From assembly GCA_907163375.1 (NCBI GenBank), contig CAJQUW010003024.1, positions 1 through 64,000 on the forward strand: a DNA stretch of 64,000 bases, read 5' to 3'. Position numbers and translations under genes: made by a program. Numbering within the stretch: position 1 is the stretch's first letter; every line of letters starts with the position of its first letter. Source of the stretch: Prostheceraeus crozeri. Taxonomy: Eukaryota; Platyhelminthes; Polycladida; Euryleptidae. The notes below the pieces were generated by a model that was not told the origin of the DNA, made no database searches, and saw nothing but the letters and a program-made list of their open reading frames with translations. Positions 31,166 to 41,929 of the stretch are shown one piece after another.

Positions 31166-32499
31166 TTTTAAGTTGTGCCAAACGGCGAAGATTATATTTT
31201 AAAGTGCGACATTTCTTGGCCTTATAGAAATTCTAAGTTTATTTTCTCGAGATGATGGCAAAATTATATCCTTTCAAAACTTTTCTTTTGATTCAAAGGG
31301 AAATTAGCAGAGGTGGGCTCTCCGCGATCCGGAGATTCTGTATAAAGAATATGTGATGAAATATTCCTATCACCAAAGAGCATGTGAACATCATGGAGTC
31401 TTACCTTGATGAGTAGGCATAATTGAATATTAGCATGAGTTCAGCAGGTGTAAAGCTGAGGGAAGAGATGCATTGATGGCAGGGTGCCGGATCGAGTGTG
31501 AGTGCTGTAAGCCTAAAACCACAGGTCTCTGTTAGCAAGAAGACAGACTTATGAAAAAGGAGAAACTCGAGTATGGCAATTCGGTGCAGCATACGGCAGA
31601 GCCTTTAGCCGAGTGAAGACAACGGGATGGGAGGAGATAAGATGAGAGAAAGCAGTAAAGAAAAGTTGAATGGTTTATGCTTCCTGTTGGTATCTGTCGA
31701 GATTCTTCATAACTCACCGGTCCTTTTCTGCTATTTATGGCTAATCATAAACAAATGATCAACAGCACACCTGCCGATGCTGGTGCCTATGGTCGGACCA
31801 ACGTACGTACGGAGGCTCGTACTCTATCACACTCGATGAGTGATCCAATGAGATCATGGATACTCAAATAATTGATATCACAGATCGAATGATTTCATTT
31901 TTAATAATAACAATTTCTCAGTTAGCAGCGAGAGTCGCTCACTAGAGTCATTTAGCCCATAAATTCATGTGAGCATAAGTACGGAGCGCAATGCGCAATC
32001 CTAAATTCTCCGAAATCGGACCGTGGAGCGTACTAAGTCAGCCAAACCAGAGCGCGAAAGGCAAAAGTTTTGTCGGAGCACGCCTTACCTCTGGAAATTA
32101 ATAAATGAACAGCGGCGAATTTCTTTTGGAAAATACGATGTGTAGGTTACTTCTTTCAGTCGTAAAATGTCTGAAAGTTCCCTATAAATTAGAAGTTTTA
32201 ACTAAAACTTCTCAGCTAAAAAAGCCTGAAATCGAAGCGGCTCAGCACATATTAACATTAATTTATGCTCTCCAAATTATTGAACACTTTTTGTAAATTT
32301 TTAGAGATGTTTTCCTTTGCATGATAACCGCTAGGCCTTCACATGTGCATTTTTAGGCCAACATAATGATAAGCTTACATGCATCATGACACGAACTTAA
32401 AGATCGTAGTATGAAATTGATAACATTGCGCAATTGCACTATACACTGATCGACTGTGCAGTATAGGTGGGGCTCCCCAAAACAAAGCAATGTAGGTTA
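31166..32499. other. Spacer between the PLE halves; no gene
   Basis: Short frames only, no motif. It lies inside the single-copy middle of the giant foldback. Confidence 0.4.
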
Positions 32500-32990
32500 G
32501 GTTCTATGAATTTCTCACTGAAAACGTTTCGAACAGGAAACTTTGAAAAACGTGATGCACGCAAATGTACAGGCTAGCCCATAGGCAGATTTGTATTGAT
32601 GAGCATAAAGACAGACCGTAAGACTCTTATCAGAAAGCACGTTCATAAAGCGAGCACCATTGATTTTTTTATTGTCTGCCGTAATAAAACTCACATAGTT
32701 GAATCCATTAATCAAAGACATAAAAAGTGGCAATTTATTGAACGATTACGATTCTAATGCTCCGCTTCATATCTTTCAATTACCACACAGAGGTAATTTT
32801 AAATGCTCAATTAACTTTCCATTCTATTGCTAATTTCATTTTAGCTGCTCTTAACTGCATGTGTGAGATCATTTTAATTTGTATACAAACCTCAATTTGC
32901 TGATTTGACTTTGATGCCCTGATGATGCATTATATAAACGATGCGAGATCGATCGACGATGAATCAAGTAGCTGATCGATCGATGGCATC
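32500..32990 (+). mobile_element. PLE remnant, inverted half 2, with 3' tail
   Basis: Mirror of 30840-31165, followed by a 3' tail that matches the PLE-1 tail (AATTTCATTTTAGCTG and GATGCCCTGATGATG). As in PLE-1, a tail and its inverted partner frame a spacer. The protein frame is decayed. Confidence 0.7.
32909..32968 (+). ncRNA. Hammerhead-like motif of the PLE remnant
   Basis: The sequence CTGATGA is followed by stem II (GCAT with ATGC), then GAGATCGATCGAC and the closing strand GAATCAAG. The layout is that of the PLE-1 motif, but the GAA core is changed to GAG, so activity is unlikely. Confidence 0.5.
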
Positions 32991-35200
32991 TAATTTTTGG
33001 TCGCATGTGTACAACACATAAGCCTTGCATGCAATGGCGGTAGCTTAGTTACGCTGGTTTTCGAATTTTCATCAGCTCTTCATAGATGAAGAGAAGTGCA
33101 TAGTTCGGACACGTACAATATGAAAACACCGACAATCTAAGACACGAAAAGCATGAGCAGGCACTTATGTAATAAGCAGTCCACCAACCCATTCACCGCT
33201 TGACATGAAGTTTTATCTCTATTATAATATTTCAAATTGAAAATCTCGCTCTATGAGCTAATAAATATCTCGATAAGATTAGGTAGAGCGATTAATTTTT
33301 TTTGTAGACTTCGGAATATGTCGTGCATTAAAACTTGTCTGTAATCGCACATACTTTGTTATTTTTGTCGTCTTATTTAAATTATCTTAACTATTTTGAC
33401 TTGATGGTGAATCATGACCGGAAATGACAGTATTTTAAGTTTAATCGGCATGCGATGTCTAAAATTAACACTTTCCAATTAGGAAGACCTTTATAATGTG
33501 TAGCCTATCCATGAATATTTTAAATAATTTTGCTTGTAAAAACCTAATTCTCCACTCCAGTAAAATTTCAAGCACATCTACCAGCGCTGGAGTTAAAAAT
33601 GCCATATGCATTGCATAATTAGTTCGTTTTAAATCGGTTCTTACACTCGAAGCACTAGTGAAGACGCACACTGGTCCATGTCGATCTCGTCATATCCGGG
33701 ATCCACCAATCTCCTCATCACTAATCTATCTGATCGTCCTGACCAAGTTCCTGTTGATGACCTCATTAAAAATAGTCAAATAATTTGTATGCATATTTTG
33801 TACAATCCTATTTCACGTTTTAGCTTAAGGAACTAATACTAATTCTCTTACACACTTGGTAGATTTTAGATAGCGTAATCCCGCTGTGTTATTAGCTAGA
33901 TCTGGTATTTTGATTGGAAACAGACCTGTCCTCTTATCATCTGAATGGCCAGACTGTTAAATAGGATCTTTTCAATATATAAGTGATAAACATAATTTTG
34001 AGCAGAACGACTTACTCGCCAATTCATTACACATGAGGAGAGGAGAAGCGTTGTTTGTCCTTCTAGTAAGTATTTTTTAGAATTTTTAGACATTTTAGGA
34101 TATAAAAATTTTCTTTTAAATCATACTTTGTACCTATTGAAAAGTAACTAGTCATTAGCTTGTTTTTTTTTAAACTTTGTTACCTTGACGCACTTTGCTA
34201 CGTTGAATTCCTCATCAGTTGAACTCGAAGAAGTAACAGTGTAGCCTGTGCATCCTAACATCGTTTTCCTGATCCTTGTCATCCGAACGGTATTTTGTCT
34301 AATATCCATGTAAACTTTGAAGAGCATTTAGCAGCGCTCTCCTTGGTGCGGCATGTTGTTGGATGAGAACACGTTTTGTAGCTCTTTATAACACTATGCA
34401 GTGGATTTTAGAGTTTTAGATTTTCAAATAACGGAATTGTATTATTGCGTAGGGCAATGACAGTTGAAATTTTCTCAAAATCGACATGAATTTTCAAATT
34501 GTGCAGAACCAGAGATCAAAATCTATGAGCTTTACCATGGATATGGCTCTCCTACTGCATAGTCTTGTTGTGCATTAGAAATCGCAGTTTTTGAAATTTC
34601 TAGTTCTCTCGCTTTACAGGCTACGATATGTTCACTACCTGCCTGATTTTACATAATGTGCATTTAGAAGTACAAAGATTTTTAAATATATACATCAATG
34701 TTTTAATGTCTTGCTTCGATCATCTTCAGCTACAGTGAAATAACTACAGAGGAATGATTTTTGAAAATGCTCCCGATGCTGATTAGAATTTGTCAATGAA
34801 CAAGGCTATATGGGTTTTAGTAAAAATGAGTAGTGTAGAACACGGACTATTTCAAACGGGAAAATGCCTGTTTAGTTGATTCGCTAAAAGATGAGAAGTA
34901 TTATATGATTTTCTAATGCGATTTTGTCTGACATTCCATGCACGCGTGCAGCAAAGGATCAAATTTGCAGGCCTGTTGAATAACATTATGAACAGATTAA
35001 AAAGCATGCCGGTATATTTACCGTTCAACATCTGTGGAGAAATTTTACGTTCCTGCAACTAAATCAAGATGTCAGGAAGAAAGTGCAGTTCTTTAAAATA
35101 CGATGTCGAACGGCGCTCGACATCCGCTTCAAAAGTTGGAAATAAAAGATTCATTCGAGTTGAACTCAAATTGGATGTTTATCTTTGACTAAATGCTATC
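32991..35200. other. Single-copy middle of the foldback; no gene recognised
   Basis: About 2.2 kb with only short frames and no transposase motif. If the foldback ever encoded a mobilising enzyme it is not visible here. Confidence 0.4.
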
Positions 35201-35410
35201 AATGGACTCAAGTATGCTAATCTTCAAGTACAAGTAGTGAATGAAGATTCCTTCCGCTTCATCTGCTTTTATTAAATATAGCGAAAATCAATTGGGAATT
35301 GTTTTTTGGTCGTTTATTTTAATCGAAATATCTCCATTTAGTAGTACCTCAAAATGGACTGATTCTGAAAGGATTGTAAATTAAGCTTGAACGGAAGTAA
35401 TTATCAGGTA

Positions 35411-35587
35411 TTATTTTACCCGTACGACCTTAGTTATCCTTCTCGTATTTAAGCGTTCCCTTATAAACCAAGCCATTCTCAGCTCTCCATAAGTAACTTC
35501 CTTGTGTACCCAATGCGGAAAATCCACGGGCCTACCTGCAAGGACTACCGTGTGGTTTTCAATTTCCGGAGTAGCATTAGTAAACAT
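35411..35587 (-). CDS. 58-codon ORF in the right X arm
   Basis: Inverted copy of the ORF at 30419-30595, same length and, as far as I can compare by eye, identical in sequence. Function unknown. Confidence 0.35.
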   Translation of the reverse strand: MFTNATPEIENHTVVLAGRPVDFPHWVHKEVTYGELRMAWFIRERLNTRRITKVVRVK

Positions 35588-35705
35588 GCTTTGAAATTAT
35601 ACCGGTGAAAGAACGATCAATTTTTTAATTTTGTGTATATCCGATATTGTGTACTCTCAAAATCACAGTAACAATGCTCTCAAAAATGATAGGAACGTTA
35701 ATCAT

Positions 35706-35872
35706 TCAATAAATTATCAGCACGTTATCAGGTTCAGATGAGGGCGGATGAGCTCCGCTAGTCCAGCATTCGATGACCATTTCAAAGGATTGCCGTTTCT
35801 GACAATTGACGTAGATGCAGAGTGAATGTAAGTATCTGCGATCCTCTAGATGATGGAAAATGTCGTCTGATT
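35706..35872 (-). CDS. Exon-like frame in the right X arm
   Basis: Mirror copy of the exon-like frame in the left arm, same length (167 bp), same acceptor and stop. That both copies are intact proves little by itself, since the arms are near-identical along their whole length. Confidence 0.4.
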
Positions 35873-36238
35873 CTGCAAAACAAGAAGATAAATGTCAATT
35901 ACCTAAATAAAAAACGAAGTCAATTATGAGCAATGCAATCATTAATTCAAGAATAGGCCTACTACTTCATTTCGAACTACCACTTCAATTCAAATAAAAA
36001 TGCAATGAATTTATATCTGAACGCAGTTACTAAACAATGCATACCGCTGCACATCATCAGAAAGAATGCGAAAAGTTCGGCATCACAAACATCTCAGTTT
36101 TAAGGCAGAACTGAACCTACTACGAATTCAATATGAATTGCTGATACTCAGAGCCTTTTTTCAACGTGGTGACAAGAATTCATGTGCGATTTAATGAACT
36201 GGGTGGGGGGAATCACAGAAGACTGTAACTGTTCTCGT

Positions 36239-36850
36239 CATCAACACATACCACTTGGACCACCTAGGCCCTATGAGGTAGATATAGCTATGAAGTGACC
36301 AATTCCTTGTCAATTTGATAGTTTGACATGGAATGACCATATTTTGGATGTGAATGAAGCATACAACTGCTCTGGTCATCAACACATACCACTTGGACCA
36401 CCTAGGCCTTATGAGGTAGATATAGCTATGAAGAGACCAATTCCTCGTCAATCTGATTATTCGACATGGAATCACCATATTTTGGATGTGAATGAAGCAT
36501 ACAACTGCTCTGGTCATCAACACATACCACTTGGACCACCTAGGCCCTATGAGGTAGATATAGCTATGAAGTGACCAATTCCTTATCAATCTGATAATTT
36601 GACATGGAATGACCATATTTTGGATGTGAATGAAGCATACAACTGCTCTGGTCATCAACACATACCACTTGGACCACCTAGGCCCTATGAGGTAGATATA
36701 GCTATGAAGTGACCAATTCCTTGTCAATTTGATAATTTGACATGGAATCACCATATTTTGGATGTGAATGAAGCATACAACTGCTCTGGTCATCAACACA
36801 TACCACTTGGACCACCTAGGCCCTATGAGGTAAATATAGCTATGAAGATA
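36239..36850 (-). repeat. 138-bp tandem array, five units (right arm)
   Basis: The same unit in inverted orientation, five copies, anchored on CCTAGGCC at about 36264, 36402, 36540, 36678 and 36816. It ends near 36850, where unrelated sequence starts. The two arrays differ in unit number, as expected if arrays change length faster than the X segment. Confidence 0.92.
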
Positions 36851-36860
36851 CCAATTCTTA

Positions 36861-37279
36861 AGTCCCAAAAGGCTGATAATTGAAAAACATGCGATAGTGA
36901 TGAAGCCGAAAAATGTTTTAATTACATCGGAGATTTTCAAGAAAACTGTAGAAATTCTGAAACTGTATGATATCCTTAATCGAATAATGGATTGCTCAAC
37001 ATTGTCTACCATACTTTGAATTCCGACCCCCTGTTTGACATTAGCGTGAAATGGCCAAACTTTGAAATATTGCTTAGAGCTATCAATCGATATGGAATAT
37101 ATTGTTATTGTGGATAAGCTTCTATTACATTAGGCCCACAAGCTCCAAAGTACGGCTGCATAAATGAAATCAAACTGCTATTAAACTCATTAAAAATCAA
37201 TTTTTAATAATGGTCGATATCGTTAGATTATAGCTCGCTGAAATATTCCTGAACTACATTTTTCTTTTGATCTCAACAC
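36861..37279. other. No feature recognised
   Basis: AT-rich sequence between the foldback and the LINE heap, with no frame or repeat of note. Confidence 0.4.
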
Positions 37280-38195
37280 TCATTTCCCTAACAAGCTAGT
37301 ATGAATAGAATTGGATTGCATTTTGATTTCATAGTGACCAAGAAGGTGACTCCGATTTTGTAGGGTTGTAATGAAATGCTTGGCGATGAGCTCGTACACT
37401 TTCTGGGGGCTTCTTTGAGGATCTTAATGGCTATCCTATCTTGGCCTGGTGTTTTTCCGCTGCCCATTTTCTTGATAGAAATTTTTGTTTCGTCGGCCAT
37501 AATGTCTGGAACGTTTTCAGGTGTGTAACCTCTTATGGAGTTGACGCTCTAGTTTGAAGCAAACAATTTTGAGTAGAACCTTGATATGATCTAAGTTTTC
37601 TCCTTGGCGCTGTATTGGACTGTTCCTGTATCGTCTTTCAGTCCTGCAGTGGCATCTCTATATAATGAGGTTGCTTTTCTAACTTTCTTGATCAACCTCA
37701 AGTTCAGGGCAGCCTCAATTGCTTTCTTTTCGTTGAACTCTTGGTAGTCAGCTCGAATTTTCTTTCTGAGGATCTTACGCTTCCTTTCTTTGATGATGTC
37801 AAGGGTTTCTGGTCTCAGCCTTGGTCTTCGTGTTGGATTCACTTTGATATCTTGAACATTTTCCGTCACCCGTTTTAAAATATTGCTTAGACTTTCACAG
37901 TCTCCCGTACTGACAATTTTCTAATCTTCGTCGGGAACCGCATGGATGGCTTTTCGTGCGTTTTCGATATTGATGACTTTCGCTACAGCGTGCTTTTGTG
38001 TCCTCTATGCGAATTTCATGTTTAGGATGTCTCACGAGTCTATGATCAGATCTTGTACCGCATTGAGTAATGCCAATAGCTTTGCAATTGAAGACATTTC
38101 TTCTCTTGTTTGTTAGAATATAATCAATACGATGGTGAATTCGTTTGGGACTTTCCCATGTCCAGAGTCGTCCATTTCTTTGCTTGAACATTGTG
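37280..38195 (-). mobile_element. RTE-type LINE fragment (endonuclease end to start of RT)
   Basis: On the minus strand: NGRLWTWESPKRIHHRIDYI then LTNKRRNVFNCKAIG and TRSDHRLVR (38150-38030), the C-terminal end of the APE endonuclease with catalytic Asp and His. A linker follows, with RPRLRPETLDIIKERKR, and then IKKMGSGKTPGQDRIAIKIL (about 37480-37420), the start of the RT fingers in RTE-like LINEs. At least two frame changes occur. It stops near 37280, before the palm, so most of the RT is missing. Confidence 0.8.
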
Positions 38196-38735
38196 TTGGT
38201 GATTGCTCACGCGACACAAATACACAGCACCTACACGACGAAACACATGTCCGCCCCCATTGCTGAATACCTCACACTACACACAAAACAGCTTCTAAAA
38301 AAAAACAAAACATCAACAACACCCTCTTCATCTCCTCACGCAACAACCACCTCTCACAACAACAACCCACAATTATCAACACAAGGAAGTACGCCATATC
38401 TCCTTCCACACAGTCATCCAACGCAACAACAAAACAACTACTGAAGCAAATACATACCCAACACGCCGGCATATACCTAGCGCACAGGCCAAACACTAAT
38501 GTCATTAACGCAACCCCCCGCCCACAATTCACAAATCAGAACAGACACTCGCAGATGCACACGCAGAACATTGGCACAACTTCGCATCAACAAATCACCC
38601 TTTTTGAAGGAGTATCTACACAAAATAAACCCTTCTGTACACTCTTCAGCTCTGCCCCCCCATGCAGATCACAGCCACACACTCTCTTCGTCGCCGTTGA
38701 TCTTCACCTTGGGTATTTAGGCCAAGGCTCTTCAG
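38196..38735 (+). mobile_element. 3' end of another LINE ORF2, A/C-rich, opposite strand
   Basis: A strongly A/C-rich plus-strand segment. Its frames give short basic, threonine- and proline-rich peptides and then CTRRTLAQLRINKSPFLKEY, LHKINPSVHSSALPP (about 38555-38660). This matches the LAQLR.NKSP.L..YLHKINPS..PLCPLC ending of a group of animal LINEs, though the cysteine knuckle is decayed. Stops break the frame. It joins the RTE piece head to head. Confidence 0.6.
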
Positions 38736-39482
38736 GGCTGTATCCGGCCCGACTTGGTGGGTTGCTCAGTTACTATCGGTGCTAAGATTGTATCCAGAGG
38801 GCACGATCCTGCAAGCATCACCAAGCAGGCGGTCCCTAATCGCGGACGGCACCGTGTCCTCAAGGACTCGTGGACGTGGCAACCCAGCCCTCTGTGCAAT
38901 AGCTTTCCTAAATGCAGACCGGGAGGACATTCAACCAAGCACCAGACTCCGGGCATTTCGCTGCAAGCAAACGAGCTCTGTTTACCTTGTTTGCATTTTC
39001 CAACGGATTATTGAATGTTTCATTTTGATAAATGGAGAGCTAGGATTTATGATATCCGAAAGACTCCTTGTTTGGAAACGACAGACCAGGTTCTTGCCAA
39101 ATTTTCAGCACCTTGTCGATCAACTCAGAGGCAAATCCGTGGAGTGGAACAGAATATACTTGGTCAACTCCGAAGTTCATGGTAAGGAAGCCAAATATGC
39201 CGGCAGAGCGAGATCTCGAAACCGGTGAATACCAAGACCACCGAATCTGGTAGATAAAGAAGCTTGACGAGAACTTGATGCCGTGAAATCAACATTCGAG
39301 ATGGAGCTTACACAGGTTAGGATGATTATTTCATCGAGAATCTCCAGGTATCTGTCTTCAAAGACCAGTATTGTCCTCAGTATATATGTTAACTTAGGGA
39401 TTGAAAAAGAGCTTTCAGCATGGACATCGAGTAAACTGGAATGTTGTGTAAATTTTTGTAACTCTTGCTTCTTTTTATCCAT
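38736..39482 (-). mobile_element. C-terminal LINE ORF2 fragment, minus strand
   Basis: From 39482 the frame reads FSIPKLTYILRTIL and, further on, QASLSTRFGGLGIHRFRDLA then LPAYLASLP, the post-RT motif PKL.YLLRT...ASLP.R.GGLGIR common to several animal LINEs. Downstream in a second frame come LLAAKCPESGAWLN (38950s) and more of the C-terminal domain. Two or more frame changes are present. It is a relic, distinct from the RTE piece next to it. Confidence 0.7.
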
Positions 39483-39670
39483 TACAGTTATACATGCTTC
39501 GTATATCTATGATAGCACAATCGCTTTCATATTTGGGGTAATACAAATAACGGAATTTCAATGATACATGATGTTGTTAGTCCCTCCATATTCAGACAAT
39601 GCCGCTTGACTGATTGATTCAGGTTCCATCTCTGTCTCATAAAACACTAGTGACTGATTACAAAGGCATG

Positions 39671-41011
39671 CGAGGGTCATGCTGAAAGCTTTTAGTCATG
39701 AAAAAAAGAGAAGTTATTGTGAGTTCTTACAATTATATTTTTTCGAAGTACTGTCCTGCATGGTGTATACAAGAGTTCATTCGGTGAAACCTCCTCTCGA
39801 AGCACTGCTTGTAGTTGTCTTCCGTAAGGCTCGGCAGTGCCGTGTCCAAAGTTTCAAGAGCCTCCATGTCTGATGCGAATCGTCGTCCACGAAGATGCTC
39901 CTTGACCTTGGGGAACAGCCAGAAGTCGCAAGGAGCGAGATCTGGTGAATATGGAGGGTGCGTGAGGAGTTGAACAGCCTCTGCTTCCAGGAAGTCGAGC
40001 GTATCAGCTGCTGTGTGGGAGGAAGCGTTGTCATGATGCAGCAAGACTCCCCGGACGCCTGTCGCTGATCGTAGATTTCGAGTCGCTGGTCCTTCAACGC
40101 TTGGAAGACTTTGGGTAGGCAGACGGTTGTGTACCAGTGTCTCTCTTACAATGGGACGACCGCGACGAGACCGAACTTGCTGAAGAAGACGGCAACCATT
40201 CGTTTTCCGACAGATCTTGATCGCCTGACCTTGGCCCAAGACGACTCGCCAGGAAAGCACCACGTGGCTGATTGAATTTTAGTTTCGGGGTCGTAATCAT
40301 AAATCCATGTCTCATCGCCAGTGATTATCATGTCGGTTTGTCTCGAGGCTCCGTTGTTGAATTTCCGCAGCATGAAACGACACCAATCGACTCGCGCTTG
40401 CTTCTGTTCTTCCGTCAGGTTGTGTGGCACCCATCTGGCGGATCGTTTTGTGAGACCAAGATGGTCGTGAACTAGTTTCTGCGCAGCTGTGGATCCAATA
40501 TTCAGATGATGCTGAATCTGAATCATTGTCACTCATCGATCGGTCTCAACCAGAAGGCGGATGCGTTCCGCATTTTCTGGTGTTGTCGCTTCCACTGGGC
40601 ACCCGGAGTGGCTCGTCTTCAAAATCTGTTTGTCCTCGTTTGAACTCACGAAACCAGAAGCTGATCATGGATTCAGATGGACACTGATCACCAAAGCATG
40701 CCTGCAGCGACTCGAAATATTCTTTGTAAGTCCTTTCTTGAAGTCGTAAAACATCATTGGTCGGAAAGCAAATATTGACAATTCCATAATTAATTTCTCG
40801 TCTGAAAATGAAAACGACGCAACGACACCAGCTCTTAAACTGAGGGTGAGCTTTCATCAACTTCAAGGCAGTGTCATTCATTGTATATAAATGTGCTGAA
40901 TGCGAAACTTGGTGTGAGAGCTATTCGATTCCTTGCTATCGTTCTACTAAAATTTCGTGACGTCAACCTGAATAGTTTATTCGTGACTAAAAAAATTCAG
41001 CATGACCATCG
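39671..41011 (-). mobile_element. mariner transposon, 1,341 bp
   Basis: TIRs of about 30 bp: CGAGGGTCATGCTGAA at the left and CGATGGTCATGCTGAA inward from the right. TA follows the right end and TG precedes the left, consistent with a TA duplication in which one base has since changed. The length is typical of mariner. It lies inside repeat E copy 2. Confidence 0.93.
39733..40881 (-). pseudogene. mariner transposase (DD34D), frameshifted
   Basis: The N-terminal helix-turn-helix region begins with RLQERTYKEYFESLQACFGD (a SETMAR-like DNA-binding part with frame QCPSESMISFWFREFKRGQ). The catalytic triad is complete: IITGDETWIYDY, LLHHDNASSHTA and YSPDLAPCDFWLFPKVK, with 34 residues between the second and third Asp, the DD34D spacing of mariner. 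WVPHNLTEEQKQARV is the conserved linker. The frame is shifted at least twice (between about 40550 and 40530, and near 40200), so no full-length protein can be made. The enzyme would excise the element and insert it at TA. Confidence 0.92.
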
Positions 41012-41929
41012 TATTTAAAGGACTTTCCTTCGGGAACCCTTTACGGTCCCCGATCACCAGAGACCCAAACCGATTGAGCCCCAACTTTGCAAACATACTC
41101 ACTAGATGTAGAGTAATAAAGCATGACTGATTCAGGTTCTACCTCGGGCTCATAAAATACCAGTGACGCATTTAAATTTAGCTTTCTTGAAATTAATCGC
41201 TTTGTTCCATCCTACAGCAGTAATTATTTGACACAATGACCTAAATCTTGCATTGCCAATAGAAAAAGCATCAAAGGTTATCTCGCGGCATGATCTGTTC
41301 GCAAAAGAAGTTGTGACTGATTATATATTTTTCAGATACCAGTTTCAGAGAATGCCGATCTAAATTCTATTCAGTCACAGTTCACGATACGTTCTATAAA
41401 TTTTGCGATTTATTCACTCAAAGTCAACAGCTGATTATTCAAATTTGGCGCTTATTCTATTGGAAAATAATATTTAATTCATTTACCAGATAATTAATTT
41501 ACCTGCTTAAATGTCATTACTAATTGATAACTTTCGTTGATTGAATTGAATTAATAAAAGTTATTTGTTTAAACGTTAATAATTTTAAATTCCTGCCCTC
41601 CTCTTAACTCTGAACTTTTTCCTTTGTAATGATGGCGTTCCACTAACTAGATTTTTCTAGATTTTTGATATGTTGATAAAGGTTTTTTCTCTGCAAGATA
41701 ATCCCACTCTTGGAACTATTGCAATTTGTGGAGGGTTGATGAGTAATTCGCTATAGATTGTCTGTACTAATGCATGGATCCAGCTTACTGGGCCAGGCCT
41801 ATTGATCTATCTTTTTCTATACAACTTTCGTAATAGTCAAATGCGTTGTTCAGAAGAAAAGCTGCTGCATAATCTTGACTGCGTTCAGAACGGAGCACTA
41901 TCGCCGATGAGTATTCTAAGCCAATGGTT

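Larger units (their letters stand above)
28620..36860. mobile_element. Giant foldback element, about 8.2 kb
   Basis: The left arm is an array of eight 138-bp units (28641-29744) followed by segment X (29745-30813). The right arm is segment X inverted (35201-36238) followed by five inverted 138-bp units (36239-36850). The X copies are near-identical over more than 1 kb. The middle (30.8-35.2 kb) is single-copy except for a PLE remnant. Long inverted arms with tandem arrays are the hallmark of Foldback-type DNA elements, but no transposase and no outer target duplication are seen. It directly abuts the end of PLE-3 on the left. Confidence 0.72.
39580..41636 (-). repeat. Repeat E, copy 2, inverted and split by mariner
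   Basis: Inverted match to 17994-18720, in two parts (39580-39670 and 41012-41636). The interruption is the mariner copy. Comparison with copy 1 shows the empty site (AAAAATGCCTTTG near 18610) and so fixes the mariner borders. Confidence 0.8.

Noticed and set aside
36191-37012. A 273-codon minus-strand frame over the right array
   Set aside because: Same by-product of the 138-bp units, extended by chance into unique flanks.
38145-38444. A threonine/serine/asparagine-rich 99-codon protein
   Set aside because: It is part of the A/C-rich LINE 3' end at 38.2-38.7 kb and starts inside the opposing RTE fragment.
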